Shown: positions 18,401 through 25,762, counted from the first letter of the stretch. The stretch: DNA of 36,554 nt from Bacteroidota bacterium (GCA_029567325.1 JAKQLF010000135.1:1-36554); one strand, 5' to 3'. Notes: generated by a model not told the origin, from the sequence alone. A program made the numbers and translations.

Positions 18401-18829
18401 GCGCTTTATGGAGGGAATTTGGACGCTGGTAGGGGTTACTTTTTATACAACTCCAAAGGGCAATGTACAAGATGTCATGTCATTGATGAAGAAAATAAGA
18501 AAAGTGTAGGTCCTGCGTTGGCAGGTGTCGGTAGTAGATTAGATCGTAAAACATTATTGGCATCTTTGGTCACACCAAGTGCAAGAATAGCTCCAGGTTA
18601 TGGAACTGTTCTACTTACACTTGTTGACGGTCAGGAAGTTATGGGGGTTCTCGAAAAAGAGGATAATAAAGAATTGAGGTTAATTACCAATAATCCGGAG
18701 CCAATGCGCATCCCTGTCTCACGCATCAAACAAAGAGAAAATATGCCTTCTAGTATGCCTGCGATGTCGGCATTGATGAGCAAACGTGAAATACGCGACG
18801 TTGTAGAGTTTTTGAGTTCGTTGAAATAA
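15422..18829 (+). CDS. Propeller dehydrogenase-like, HEAT and cytochrome c lipoprotein
   Basis: 1135 aa from ATG 15422 (ATG 15428 equally possible). A longer ORF from 15281 exists, but only the internal start places a lipoprotein signal (LASLILTIALLHSC, Cys24) at the N-terminus. Residues about 55-480 form a beta-propeller of the sugar-dehydrogenase-like/membrane-bound dehydrogenase type (IGFGGHGMSGLIEGPDGKIYWGIGD in pieces; GLRNTHEFVFD; PDGALYIADWVNGWN). Residues about 500-980 are HEAT/armadillo-like repeats. The C-terminus carries one heme site CTRCH (Cys1015-His1019) followed by SVGPALAGVG and SLVTPSARIAPGY, matching the heme-binding domain first described in Planctomycetes. It probably oxidises a substrate and passes electrons to cytochromes; substrate unknown. 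Confidence 0.88.
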   Translation: MSMNISYKSGLASLILTIALLHSCQNKEEIKLPDLVVIEENQKDIKARFDAVKGNTPFVLADGLDIQLFASDSLVFDPIAMSTADDGSIYISSTNRNSNSEFDIRGHQNWMTQSISFKSVEDRRTFLRDTFSRERSKSNEYLADLNEDGFHDWNDLAVEKEEIWKIEDTNKDGFADKSTKVFEGFNEEITDVAGALLIRKNDAFIGVGPDMWRLEYLSNGALTDPKSISHGYAVHIGFGGHGMSGLIEGPDGKIYWGIGDIGANLTDKEGNKHEYPNEGVIVRSNPDGTDFEIFASGLRNTHEFVFDQYGNLITSDNDGDHPGESERLVHLVQGSDSGWRSNWQYGKYTDPDNNNYKVWMDEKLFVPRWDNQAAYILPPIMNFHNGPTGMQFNPGTGLGKDWVNKFFLVEFVGNPIKSPIWAFDLQPKGASFELKSEQNILSGILPTGIKFGPDGALYIADWVNGWNAKNEGRIWKLDVTTEKNDLATQRAETNRLMQLDYDKEDVSKLSSLLAYEDMRIRQKAQFGLAKLGEAGLKEFIKVLNENDNQLAKIHAIWGIGQIAQSNKAAVLNLVGLLDDQDPEIIAQALKVIGDHRHKDANIKIMALLSHPNDRVKFYAAEALGRSKDSAAIGALIQFIKTNNDLDVYLRHAGVLALSRIGAAKEMALMVNDSSPAMRTAAVLVLRKLQDPKVAVFLNDASEYIATEAARAINDDLSIVEGLPSLAAMLNQSKFSSEPLMRRAINAALRIGDETSLNSLVNYAKRNDISDVLRTEALATLATWSQPSVLDRVDGRYRGKIQRDPAAINAIVKANASSFINSKNIQTSIAGIKLVSKLGLSDFNQTLTSLFNSSKSTEVKIALIQALAQLGAMDIPKIVEKGLADNQADVRSAAISILDKVEIPQANFFGIIKPIFDKGGIKEKQSLIKVLGKLPIEKTEKVLDAVVDLAIAKKLDNEVMLELSETVEGSNSEALKTKLKKVISGTDELDAYATALYGGNLDAGRGYFLYNSKGQCTRCHVIDEENKKSVGPALAGVGSRLDRKTLLASLVTPSARIAPGYGTVLLTLVDGQEVMGVLEKEDNKELRLITNNPEPMRIPVSRIKQRENMPSSMPAMSALMSKREIRDVVEFLSSLK

Positions 18830-18865
18830 AGCGTGACTTAAATGGTGATCAATATTACAACTTAG

Positions 18866-20014
18866 TTACACCCTGCGGCGAAAGCTAAATAAATTGACTA
18901 ACCTATACCTAGACGAGCTAAGTTCGTTTGAAAACTTATCTGGTTCATCTATCTCTTCGCTCATCAACGTGCTCAAGGCTGCTGTGTGTTCATATGTTGA
19001 CAGGACAATTTTGACAAGACCCGCAAGAGGCAAGCCGAGTATTGCCCCGGCAATTCCCCAGATGTAACCAAAAAACACTACCGACAAAATAGCGAAAAAT
19101 GGATTTACATTTATCTTGTTGCCAATAATTTTGGGTGTGATGAAATTTCCCTCCAATTGTTGGACTACAAAAAAGTAAGCAGCTATACCAATCGGAATCC
19201 AAATATCATCCATCGTAGCAAATGCAAAAGCGATTGGCAATGCAGATCCAATTATGGTTCCAACATAAGGGATAATGGCCAAAACTCCTGCAAGACAGCC
19301 CCACATAACAGCATACTTCACTCCAAAAAACATCAGCCCAATGCTGTTTAAAACACACAATATGACGACAACTAAACCCAGCCCAGAAAGATAACTCCTG
19401 ATCATGTCCTTCATTTTGGTCATGACCTGAATGCCATTTTCCTTTTTGCCCTCCTCCATTTGTGAGATTATAAATTGCTTAAACCCACTGCTGTATTGTA
19501 AAATAAAAAAGACATAAATCAAAGTCAAGAAAAAACTAAACATCATAGAAATACCAGAACTTACTCCACTTTGCAAGTATCCAAAAATTTGATCTTTACC
19601 ATCGTTGATGTAGGTATTGATTTCACTTCTGGTCATGCGCATTGACTTTGGCATATTACTATTGGCCTTTGCCAACGAAGTTTTACTTTTTTGCTCCATA
19701 GAAGTCACCAATTCATCAGATTCGGAGAATACTTCTTCAAACTGTAATCCAAGCACACCTACGAGCATCAAAACAGGTATGATTAAAACCAGGATGGTTG
19801 TCAAGCTGGAAATCCATTTGACTTTGAAAAATTGGTTGATTCCAATAAATATATTATATACCAGCCCTGAAATTAACAAAGCAAAAATCAAGGGTGCTAA
19901 AATGGGTTTACCTTGAATAAATATATATCCTACTGCCAGCAATGAAAACAAACCAGCTGCCAAAGGCACAATGATGTTCCGACCAATAACTTTTTGGGCA
20001 AGCCGTCTTTGCAT
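18866..20014 (-). CDS. AI-2E family (PerM/YhhQ-like DUF20) membrane permease
   Basis: 382 aa, with hydrophobic segments near residues 15-35, 38-56, 65-90, 150-175, 215-240, 245-275, 280-300 and 310-345. The C-terminal half has the family signatures IIPYVGTIIGSALPIAF and GNFITPKIIGNKINVNPF, then IWGIAGAILGLPLAG. The AI-2E family includes putative exporters and Na+/H+-type antiporters; a role in quorum-signal export is not established for most members, so the substrate is left open. It starts 24 nt after the dps stop and is probably the last gene of the stress operon. It converges with the cytochrome/HEAT gene; no clear terminator between them. Confidence 0.9.
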   Translation of the reverse strand: MQRRLAQKVIGRNIIVPLAAGLFSLLAVGYIFIQGKPILAPLIFALLISGLVYNIFIGINQFFKVKWISSLTTILVLIIPVLMLVGVLGLQFEEVFSESDELVTSMEQKSKTSLAKANSNMPKSMRMTRSEINTYINDGKDQIFGYLQSGVSSGISMMFSFFLTLIYVFFILQYSSGFKQFIISQMEEGKKENGIQVMTKMKDMIRSYLSGLGLVVVILCVLNSIGLMFFGVKYAVMWGCLAGVLAIIPYVGTIIGSALPIAFAFATMDDIWIPIGIAAYFFVVQQLEGNFITPKIIGNKINVNPFFAILSVVFFGYIWGIAGAILGLPLAGLVKIVLSTYEHTAALSTLMSEEIDEPDKFSNELSSSRYRLVNLFSFRRRV

Positions 20015-20038
20015 GTGAGTAATGGTTTTAGAGTTTAT

Positions 20039-20506
20039 CTAGGATTTGGTATTCCATGCATCCAACATCCACGAACTTTTTTCCAATGCAGAAAGCAAAC
20101 TTGCAACTAAGTCAGTAGTTCCTTCATCTTCGCATTCAGCAGCATTTTCCAAAACTGTACGCATTTGGTTGATGATGATTTTGTGATTATCAAGAATTGC
20201 TGAGACCATTTCTGAATCCTTTTCTGCGTGGATTTCTTTCACATTTGCCAATTCGAGGTATTCTTTTAAGGTGGCCATTGGTTTAAATCTTATGGTCAAA
20301 ATTCTTTCTGCCAATTCATCAATAACCAATTGTGCACTGGTATATAATTCTTCAAATTTCACATGCAAATCAAAGAAATTTACCCCTTGTACATGCCAGT
20401 GATATCTTCTCAAATTTTGATAATATATCTGGTAATCTGCCAATAAAAGATTGAGCGATTCTGCTACTTTGTTAAGCGTTTTCTTTTCAATATTTAAATA
20501 ATTCAT
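20039..20506 (-). CDS. dps: Dps-family ferritin-like DNA protection protein
   Basis: 155 aa, close to the usual Dps length. The ferroxidase signature is present: YYQNLRRYHWHVQG (about 28-41) with the His and Trp-His pair, then FFDLHVKFEELY (about 44-55) and IDELAERI (about 62-69). Dps dodecamers oxidise and store iron using H2O2 and shield DNA under starvation or oxidative stress; they act in the cytoplasm. The gene lies 29 nt after the flavin-binding GSP26-like gene and 24 nt before the AI-2E permease on the same strand, so all three are likely one stress-induced operon. Confidence 0.93.
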   Translation of the reverse strand: MNYLNIEKKTLNKVAESLNLLLADYQIYYQNLRRYHWHVQGVNFFDLHVKFEELYTSAQLVIDELAERILTIRFKPMATLKEYLELANVKEIHAEKDSEMVSAILDNHKIIINQMRTVLENAAECEDEGTTDLVASLLSALEKSSWMLDAWNTKS

Positions 20507-20535
20507 GTTAATATTTAATTTGATTTATTTTAGTT

Positions 20536-21030
20536 TTAAACAAAGAGTGTCGTAAACTCCTCGTCTTTAAATTCTTGATCTTTACTCAGTACGACTGATT
20601 CACCATTTTTCAAAAATTGAATAAACCTTCCCGATAATTTATCCCATAAATCTATTTTACAAGGAGAAAATTTAAGTAAGGCATATTTGTCGTCACTGAT
20701 ATTGTCTGGAAATAATTCTTTACCAAGAAGGAAGTGGTGTTTCTTTTTTTCGTCTTCCGTATTGACCAATTCAAAACCACCAATCATGGTTACGAATTGA
20801 TTGTGATGTTGATTTGTATAATTGATAGATATTATATCTGCATCGCAAATTTCTTTAGCTTTTTCTGACTGGGCATTTGTTGCATACCAAAAATTAAAAT
20901 TAGAATCAAAATCTTTAGTAGTTAGGGGCAAAGCAATCAAGGTTCCTTCTTTATTCAAATAGTTTGCGATGGACACTTTTGCCTCATAAGAGATCTTAGC
21001 GATAATTTCCATTAAATTGGCCGTCGTCAT
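20536..21030 (-). CDS. Pyridoxamine 5'-phosphate oxidase-like general stress protein
   Basis: 164 aa from the ATG at 21030; a TTG at 21081 would add 17 residues (IEHLDNLKPFSKKAHE), and upstream of it is an in-frame TGA. The split-barrel flavin-binding fold of GSP26-like proteins is suggested by IALPLTTKDFDSNFNFWY, SEKAKEICDADIISINY, FVTMIGGFELV and ALLKFSPCKIDLWD. These proteins bind FMN or F420 and are induced by stress, but rarely have a known substrate. First gene of the operon with dps and the AI-2E permease. Confidence 0.78.
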   Translation of the reverse strand: MTTANLMEIIAKISYEAKVSIANYLNKEGTLIALPLTTKDFDSNFNFWYATNAQSEKAKEICDADIISINYTNQHHNQFVTMIGGFELVNTEDEKKKHHFLLGKELFPDNISDDKYALLKFSPCKIDLWDKLSGRFIQFLKNGESVVLSKDQEFKDEEFTTLFV

Positions 21031-21295
21031 TTCATGTGCTTTTTTACTGAAAGGTTTCAGATTATCCAAATGTTCGATCAAATTGGTCTGGAATTTTCAA
21101 AAAAATACAACCATTGAAATTGATGCTAGCCTAAGTAAATATTGCCCAAAAGAGTCATTAGGTCATATAAAATAGCTATATGCCGCTGAAATTATCACAG
21201 TCATATTAGAAAGTGATATTCCAAATGTGACTATAATAAAAAGTACCGAACTTAATCGAGAAAATAGGAATGCAGAGAATTTTTTGTAAGAAAAC

Positions 21296-22453
21296 TTAAA
21301 GTTTGACACTCAAATAGACAGGTTTACTGATGCCTATTTGATGATCGGTGTAACGCAATAACCCAGTGTTTTCATTTCTTTCAAAAACTGTGATATTGTT
21401 TGACAGTTGATTGGCAACCAAAATAAATTTATTGTTTGGACTGATCATGAAATTACGTGGCCAGTCTCCCATAACAGAATCTTGAGCAATAGTCTTGAGG
21501 CCTCCCAAATCATCAATCGCAATGGTTGCTATGCTGTTGTGACCTCTGTTTGAGGCATATAAAAATTTGCCATCGTCCGATATATGGATGTCAGCGCATG
21601 CGTTTCTACCTGAATAGTTGGGCGGCAAAGTGCTCACTTTTGATATGGTTGTAAAAATTCCTGTCACAGCATCAACTTTTACACTTACTACAGAACTAGA
21701 TAATTCATTGATCACAAAAGCAAAGTTCCCCGTAGGGTGAAAAATCATGTGTCTAGGTCCGTCACCCTTATCAAGTGCCAAGGCTACCATTTTATCCCCT
21801 ACTTGATTTTGTTCATCAATGTTATAAACTGCAATCTCATCAATGCCCAAATCAGCTATGTAAAGGTGTTTTTGATTTTTACTAAATATGGCGCAATGTG
21901 CATGAGCTGCCTCTTGATTTGGTTTTACTGGCCCACTACCTGTATGTTTCTTTATTTGGGCAATACTATCTAAATTTCCATTTACCAACCGATTGTAAAC
22001 CACAAAATCACCAGATGAGTAGTTGGCTGCTGCTATTAAATCTTGTTTACCACTTAAAGAAATATAACAAGGATGAGCGCCAGCACTTGGGTGTTGGCTG
22101 AGCAAGTCCAATTTTGTTTTGTCAGCATTCCATTGAAAAGCTGAAAGGCTCCCTTCTTGATTTTCATTGACGGCATAGACAAAATTACCGTCAGTACTTT
22201 GAGTGAGAAAGGAGGGATTTTCAGTTGCTACAAGTAATTGTGGTTCGCCTAAATTACCAGATTCTTGATCAAACGCTATTTCATAAATGCCTTTTCCAAC
22301 ACTGTCTGTGTACATACCTATCAGCAATTTTACTTTATTTTGATTTTCTTGAATGGCCATTTCTTTTTTATCTGTTTCATTATTTTTACACGAGAAGACA
22401 GCAAGTGTAGAAATTAAAAATAAATAACTTATAGATTTACAGTTGAATTTCAT
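21296..22453 (-). CDS. Lactonase-family seven-bladed propeller lipoprotein
   Basis: 385 aa, ATG at 22453. The N-terminus ends ISTLAVFSC, a lipobox with Cys22. The mature protein is a beta-propeller of the 6-phosphogluconolactonase (YbhE) type: IGMYTDSVGKGIYEIAFD, NPSFLTQS, GAHPCYISLSG, HAHCAIFSKNQKHLYIADLG (in parts), GDGPRHMIFHP, FLYASNRGHNSIA, GDWPRNFMISP. Cytosolic family members hydrolyse 6-phosphogluconolactone; lipid-anchored copies like this probably act on another lactone or polymer in the envelope, so no pgl name is given. Its promoter region contains an inverted repeat and faces a divergent Crp-like regulator gene. Confidence 0.85.
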   Translation of the reverse strand: MKFNCKSISYLFLISTLAVFSCKNNETDKKEMAIQENQNKVKLLIGMYTDSVGKGIYEIAFDQESGNLGEPQLLVATENPSFLTQSTDGNFVYAVNENQEGSLSAFQWNADKTKLDLLSQHPSAGAHPCYISLSGKQDLIAAANYSSGDFVVYNRLVNGNLDSIAQIKKHTGSGPVKPNQEAAHAHCAIFSKNQKHLYIADLGIDEIAVYNIDEQNQVGDKMVALALDKGDGPRHMIFHPTGNFAFVINELSSSVVSVKVDAVTGIFTTISKVSTLPPNYSGRNACADIHISDDGKFLYASNRGHNSIATIAIDDLGGLKTIAQDSVMGDWPRNFMISPNNKFILVANQLSNNITVFERNENTGLLRYTDHQIGISKPVYLSVKL

Positions 22454-22470
22454 GTTTTACAATTTCGAAA

Positions 22471-22504
22471 GAGCAAGATAGGTTATTCAACTTGCTCTCA
22501 CAAA
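22471..22504 (-). promoter_or_regulatory. Candidate lactonase promoter with overlapping operator
   Basis: On the minus strand a TTTG (22504-22501) is followed after 20 nt by TATCTTG (22480-22474), a near match to the Bacteroidota -33/-7 pair with good spacing, 21 nt before the ATG at 22453. The inverted repeat GAGCAAG-N13-CTTGCTC (22471-22497) overlaps the -7 box and most of the spacer, as a repressor site would. Confidence 0.42.
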
Positions 22505-22612
22505 ACAGTCGGAAAAAAATACAGATTTAAATTCATTCAATCAAGGTATGGAGTATTTGCAAACGATGAATTTATTGAACTATTCAAAAAAAATAAATAG
22601 ATTGTATAAGTC

Positions 22613-23182
22613 ATGACTCATCAAATCACAGAGGCAATTCAAAAAATAGGCAAATTCCCAGAGGATAAAATTGCCCTTATACAGGAAAAGGTTGTACTAT
22701 TTGAGCGTTTGAAGGATCAAATTATACTTAATCAGGGTATAACAAGCCAATCCATCTATTATCTGATTTCTGGCACCATGATGGAGTATCGACACAATGA
22801 AGAAATGGACATCGAAGTTTTTGATCTGTACATTGCTGGCGATTGGGTTATATGTCGTGAAAGTTTTACAGCCCAAAAACCGTCAAACTATATCCTCAAA
22901 GCTTACTCAGATTGCGCTTATTTTGAATTGAGTCTCCATGCCATCCATCAACTCATCGCTCAGTCCCAACAGTTTTTACAATTGGCCTCAGTTTTGGCGA
23001 CTTCAAACATCAATGCAGAATTGAGTTTATTGACGACTCCTATCGACAAGTATAAATGTTTGATCAAACACAAACCCTTATTGATCAATGAATTTCCCTT
23101 AAAACTCATTGCATCATACCTGAAAATAACACCTGAATCTTTAAGTAGAGCCCGGAAAAAACTATCACAACGCCAATCATAA
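22613..23182 (+). CDS. Crp/Fnr-family transcription regulator
   Basis: 189 aa, typical for the short Crp-like regulators of Bacteroidota. Residues 10-115 are a cyclic-nucleotide-binding-like beta roll (ILNQGITSQSIYYLISGTMM; FDLYIAGDWVICRESF). The C-terminus has a compact winged HTH, PLKLIASYLKITPESLSRARKKL (in parts, about 160-185). Unlike the regulator at 13041 it has no N-terminal Cys cluster. The effector is unknown; many such proteins lack the residues for cAMP. It is divergent from the lactonase-like gene, whose promoter carries an inverted repeat, so control of that gene is a reasonable guess. Confidence 0.85.
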   Translation: MTHQITEAIQKIGKFPEDKIALIQEKVVLFERLKDQIILNQGITSQSIYYLISGTMMEYRHNEEMDIEVFDLYIAGDWVICRESFTAQKPSNYILKAYSDCAYFELSLHAIHQLIAQSQQFLQLASVLATSNINAELSLLTTPIDKYKCLIKHKPLLINEFPLKLIASYLKITPESLSRARKKLSQRQS

Positions 23183-23216
23183 TTTTTGCTAATTGCCATT
23201 GAAGGACAATCAACTT

Positions 23217-23244
23217 TCATCTCTCATCTCTCATCTTTCTTCTT
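23217..23244. repeat. Short degenerate heptamer tract (TCATCTC type)
   Basis: TCATCTC, TCATCTC, TCATCTT, TCTTCTT in tandem at period 7 between the Crp-like gene and the membrane protein gene. It has the same period as the TCAGNNN arrays near 32.0, 32.1 and 34.0 kb. Confidence 0.55.
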
Positions 23245-23312
23245 TTTTCTTTATTGATTTCAATCAAGTGTGATCACCTATTTATTCCCTGATCTTTGTA
23301 AAAAATAATGAT

Positions 23313-23939
23313 ATGGAAGATAAATTTTACAAAAGCAGTGGAATTGCGCTGATGATTGGTTCTTTTTTATTGGTAGCGACTATGGTTTTACACCCTGTTG
23401 GTGATGATCCTGCCTCTATCATGAAAATCTTTAATTTGGCGGTTTTTACACATGCAATGGCCATTGTGGCCATCCTATTTCTTGGATTTGGCTTTTTGGG
23501 TTTGTGCAAATTTTTGAAGGATCGTTATGGTTTATCAAGCTTTGCTTATGTGAGTTTGGTCATGGCTTTGATTGCGGGTATGTTTGCGGGTACACTCAAT
23601 GGTTTGGTTATTCCATTTTTTGTCCGCAAAATGGTTGACATGGGTCAAACCAACATTGATAACATTGTGAAGTTTGCTTTTATTTTCAACAAATGTCTGG
23701 ATTATATTTTGGTGTCAGGGATGTCACTTGCTATTTTGATCTGGTCTCTTTTGATGATCAATAAAAAGGTATTTCCAACTTATTTGGGATATTTCGGGGT
23801 GTTGTTTAATGTGGCATTTTTGATTGGTTTAGCCATTAATTTCGATTATTCTACGTTGACTGGTTTTAGTGTATTTATTTTTGCGATGGTGGTTTGGGTT
23901 GTTTCGACGGGTTATTTATTGAGCAAGGAAAAAGGCTAA
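23313..23939 (+). CDS. Six-helix integral membrane protein of unknown function
   Basis: 208 aa. Six predicted membrane segments at about 10-28, 42-66, 78-100, 120-148, 155-172 and 180-202, with short loops. No motif I recognise; similar proteins are usually left as hypothetical. It stands alone, 130 nt after the Crp-like gene, with a pyrimidine-rich heptamer tract (23217-23244, TCATCTC-type) and a GTGATCAC palindrome (about 23269-23276) in between. Downstream the palindromic repeat region begins within 30 nt. Confidence 0.75.
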   Translation: MEDKFYKSSGIALMIGSFLLVATMVLHPVGDDPASIMKIFNLAVFTHAMAIVAILFLGFGFLGLCKFLKDRYGLSSFAYVSLVMALIAGMFAGTLNGLVIPFFVRKMVDMGQTNIDNIVKFAFIFNKCLDYILVSGMSLAILIWSLLMINKKVFPTYLGYFGVLFNVAFLIGLAINFDYSTLTGFSVFIFAMVVWVVSTGYLLSKEKG

Positions 23940-24030
23940 AGATTTTTGTAAATGGATGATCATATTTACAACCATTGTCGGGGTTGTTAAACATTTTCTG
24001 TCGGGAATTGATATGAAAACATTTCCTTCT

Positions 24031-24272
24031 TGAAAAAGCATTGGGACATTATTCAACCCCAGTCGGGGTTGTTGAATCTTTTTTTCATTTACCCCGATCT
24101 TATTGCATCCGATCGGGGCTATTCATATTCAACCCTTTCAGGCCTTACAGGGTTGTTGGTCCAAATCTTCTGATAATTTTCAATTTTCAGTATCCAGAGT
24201 CCGAATAGGGTTCGATTTCATTACATAAAACCTCGAAATTACAACCCAAATGGGCCCAGTCTGGGTTGCTGG
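24031..24272. repeat. Long repeat, copy 1 (period 358 bp)
   Basis: From TGAAAAAGCATTGGG to GGGTTGCTGG. It is nearly identical to 24389-24622; copy 1 has about ten extra bases within the c palindrome (CAGGCCTTACAGGG instead of CAGGG) and scattered substitutions. Confidence 0.85.
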
Positions 24273-24388
24273 ATTTTAATGTTTTCATCATCCCCGATCT
24301 TATTGCATACTATTGGGCTATTCACATTCAACCCTTTCAGGGTTGTTGGAAACTCTCAGATCGTTTTTGATTTGAAACAATTCTCGCT

Positions 24389-24622
24389 TGAAAAAGCATT
24401 GGGGCATTATTCAACCCCAGTCGGGGTTGTTGAATCTTTTTTTCATTTACCCCGATCTTATTGCATGCGATCGGGGCTATTCACATTCAACCCTTTCAGG
24501 GTTGTTGGTTTAAATCCTTCTGATAGTTGTCAATTTTCAGTATCCAGAGCCCGAATAGGGTTCAATTTCATTTTATAAAACCTCGAAGTTACAACCCGAA
24601 TGGGCCCAGTCGGGGTTGCTGG
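24389..24622. repeat. Long repeat, copy 2 (period 358 bp)
   Basis: Second copy of the 24031-24272 unit, with intact palindromes a, b, c and d. Each copy is followed by another b-c pair, so the tandem unit is about 358 bp including that pair. Confidence 0.85.
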
Positions 24623-24782
24623 ACTTTACTTTTTTCATTTACCCCAATCTGATTTCATACGATCGGGGCTATTCACTTTCAACACTTTCAGGGTTCTGGG
24701 GATTTGCTTAAATGTTTTTTAGAAATAAAAATGAGTAGGTTTCTTCTTAAATCCTTCTGATAGTTGTCAATTTTCAGTTTCA

Positions 24783-24892
24783 AGAACCCGAATAGGGTTC
24801 AATTTCATTAGCCCCGAGTGCAACTCGGGGTACAGATAACCGCACAATCCACAACCCCGAATGGGGTTGAATTTGACGTAATTTTGATTTAT
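24783..24892. repeat. Direct repeat left of the transposase gene (d-e-f block)
   Basis: About 110 bp, from AGAACCCGAATAGGG to TGATTTAT, nearly identical to 25630-25740 on the other side of the transposase gene (offset 847 bp). Contains palindromes d, e and f. Confidence 0.85.
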
Positions 24893-24917
24893 TCCCAGAT
24901 TGCTTTTTCTGATAATA

Positions 24918-25364
24918 TCAAATTAGATATTTAGGATCAAATTCTATTTCATGCTGCTTTAAAAGATTTATGAACTCCTCAATATATGTTACTTTATGAT
25001 GATGTGCCTCTTGATTTTTGATGTAATCAATCAAGGAGTCTTTTAAATACATAGAAACTGTAAATCCACCATACCCTTCTTGCCAACTTGTGAATTTAGG
25101 AAACAAGTTATTTTTCTTAATAAACAACGAGCTTGAAACTTTAATATCTTTTACCAAATCAGACAGGGAAATTGATGGGTGCAAGCTTGTTAAGATATGA
25201 AGGTGATCTTCTACTCCATTTATTTGATATAAATGGCATTTCTTATTGTCAATTACTCCACTAATGTATTTGAATAATTCTTCTCTATTATTTGTGTATA
25301 AATTCTTTTCTCGGTTTTTAGTACTAAATACAATATGATATAAAATTTGGGTATAGGTGCTCAT
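24918..25364 (-). CDS. tnpA: IS200-type HUH transposase TnpA (REP-associated type)
   Basis: 148 aa, full length for the single-domain Y1 transposases of the IS200/IS605 family. The HUH motif is visible as VEDHLHIL (His54, His56), and the nucleophile is probably Tyr114 in IDYIKNQEAHH; FTSWQEGYGGF (about 91-101) is also typical. These enzymes cut and join single-stranded DNA at the foot of hairpins. No tnpB accompanies it, so this is an IS200-like or REP-associated (RAYT-like) copy. All residues for activity appear present. It is embedded between arrays of palindromes with a 110-bp direct repeat on each side, suggesting that it acts on them. Confidence 0.92.
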   Translation of the reverse strand: MSTYTQILYHIVFSTKNREKNLYTNNREELFKYISGVIDNKKCHLYQINGVEDHLHILTSLHPSISLSDLVKDIKVSSSLFIKKNNLFPKFTSWQEGYGGFTVSMYLKDSLIDYIKNQEAHHHKVTYIEEFINLLKQHEIEFDPKYLI

Positions 25365-25762
25365 AGTTCATAGAGTTTCTTGAAAAAATTAAGGAAAAAT
25401 AAAACATATTCATATATCTACCAAGAGCTTCATAATTTTTTTTTGATTTGAATATCGTATTCTTCCTTGAAAAAGCATCTTTATTCAACCCCATTCGGGG
25501 TTGGTGGACTTTACTTTTTTCATTTACCCCGATCTAATTTCATACGATCGGGGCTATTCACATTCAACCCTTTCAGGGTTGTTGGTTTAATTTGCCTAGT
25601 AAATCTGTAAAGATTAATACTTTAAAGCCAGAACCCGAATAGGGTTCAATTTCATTAGCCCCGAGTGCAACTCGGGGTCCAGATAACCGCACAACCCACA
25701 ACCCCGAATGGGGTTGAATATGGACGAAATATTGATTTATAACTAGTCTGTTTCCTCTGTTT
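25365..25762. other. Intergenic region right of tnpA, with palindromes, 398 bp
   Basis: 25365-25465 is AT-rich upstream sequence of tnpA without recognisable features. 25466-25740 is the right-hand palindrome array. The last 20 nt precede the stop of the DUF5916 gene. Confidence 0.7.
25466..25740. repeat. Array of GC-rich palindromes, right of the transposase gene
   Basis: One full a-b-c-d-e-f series: a 25486-25503, b 25527-25553, c about 25564-25582, d about 25631-25647, e 25659-25677, f 25699-25716. It starts with TTGAAAAAGCAT, as do the long repeats on the left, and ends with the 110-bp direct repeat (25630-25740). Confidence 0.9.

Larger units (their letters stand above)
23966..24892. 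repeat. Array of GC-rich palindromes, left of the transposase gene
   Basis: About 930 bp without genes, made of recurrent short palindromes in AT-rich spacers. Recurrent types: a, CAACCCC-N4-GGGGTTG (24054-24071, 24412-24429); b, CCCCGATC-N11-GATCGGGG (24092-24118, 24449-24476; degenerate copies near 24291 and 24640); c, CAACCC-N5-GGGTTG (near 24329, 24488); d, AACCC-GAATA-GGGTT (near 24548, 24785); e, CCCCGAGT-GCA-ACTCGGGG (24812-24830); f, CAACCCC-GAAT-GGGGTTG (24852-24869). Spacers such as AAATCCTTCTGATAGTTGTC are also conserved. The order a-b-c-d recurs. The ORF at 24279-24578 crossing this array is an artefact. Confidence 0.9.

Noticed and set aside
24279-24578. 99-aa plus-strand ORF with repeated GLFTFNPFRVVG
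   Set aside because: It runs through the palindromic array; the repeated peptide is simply the translation of palindromes b and c and their spacers.
23966-25740. CRISPR array
   Set aside because: The repeats are of several types and irregular spacing, spacers are themselves conserved, and no cas gene is present.
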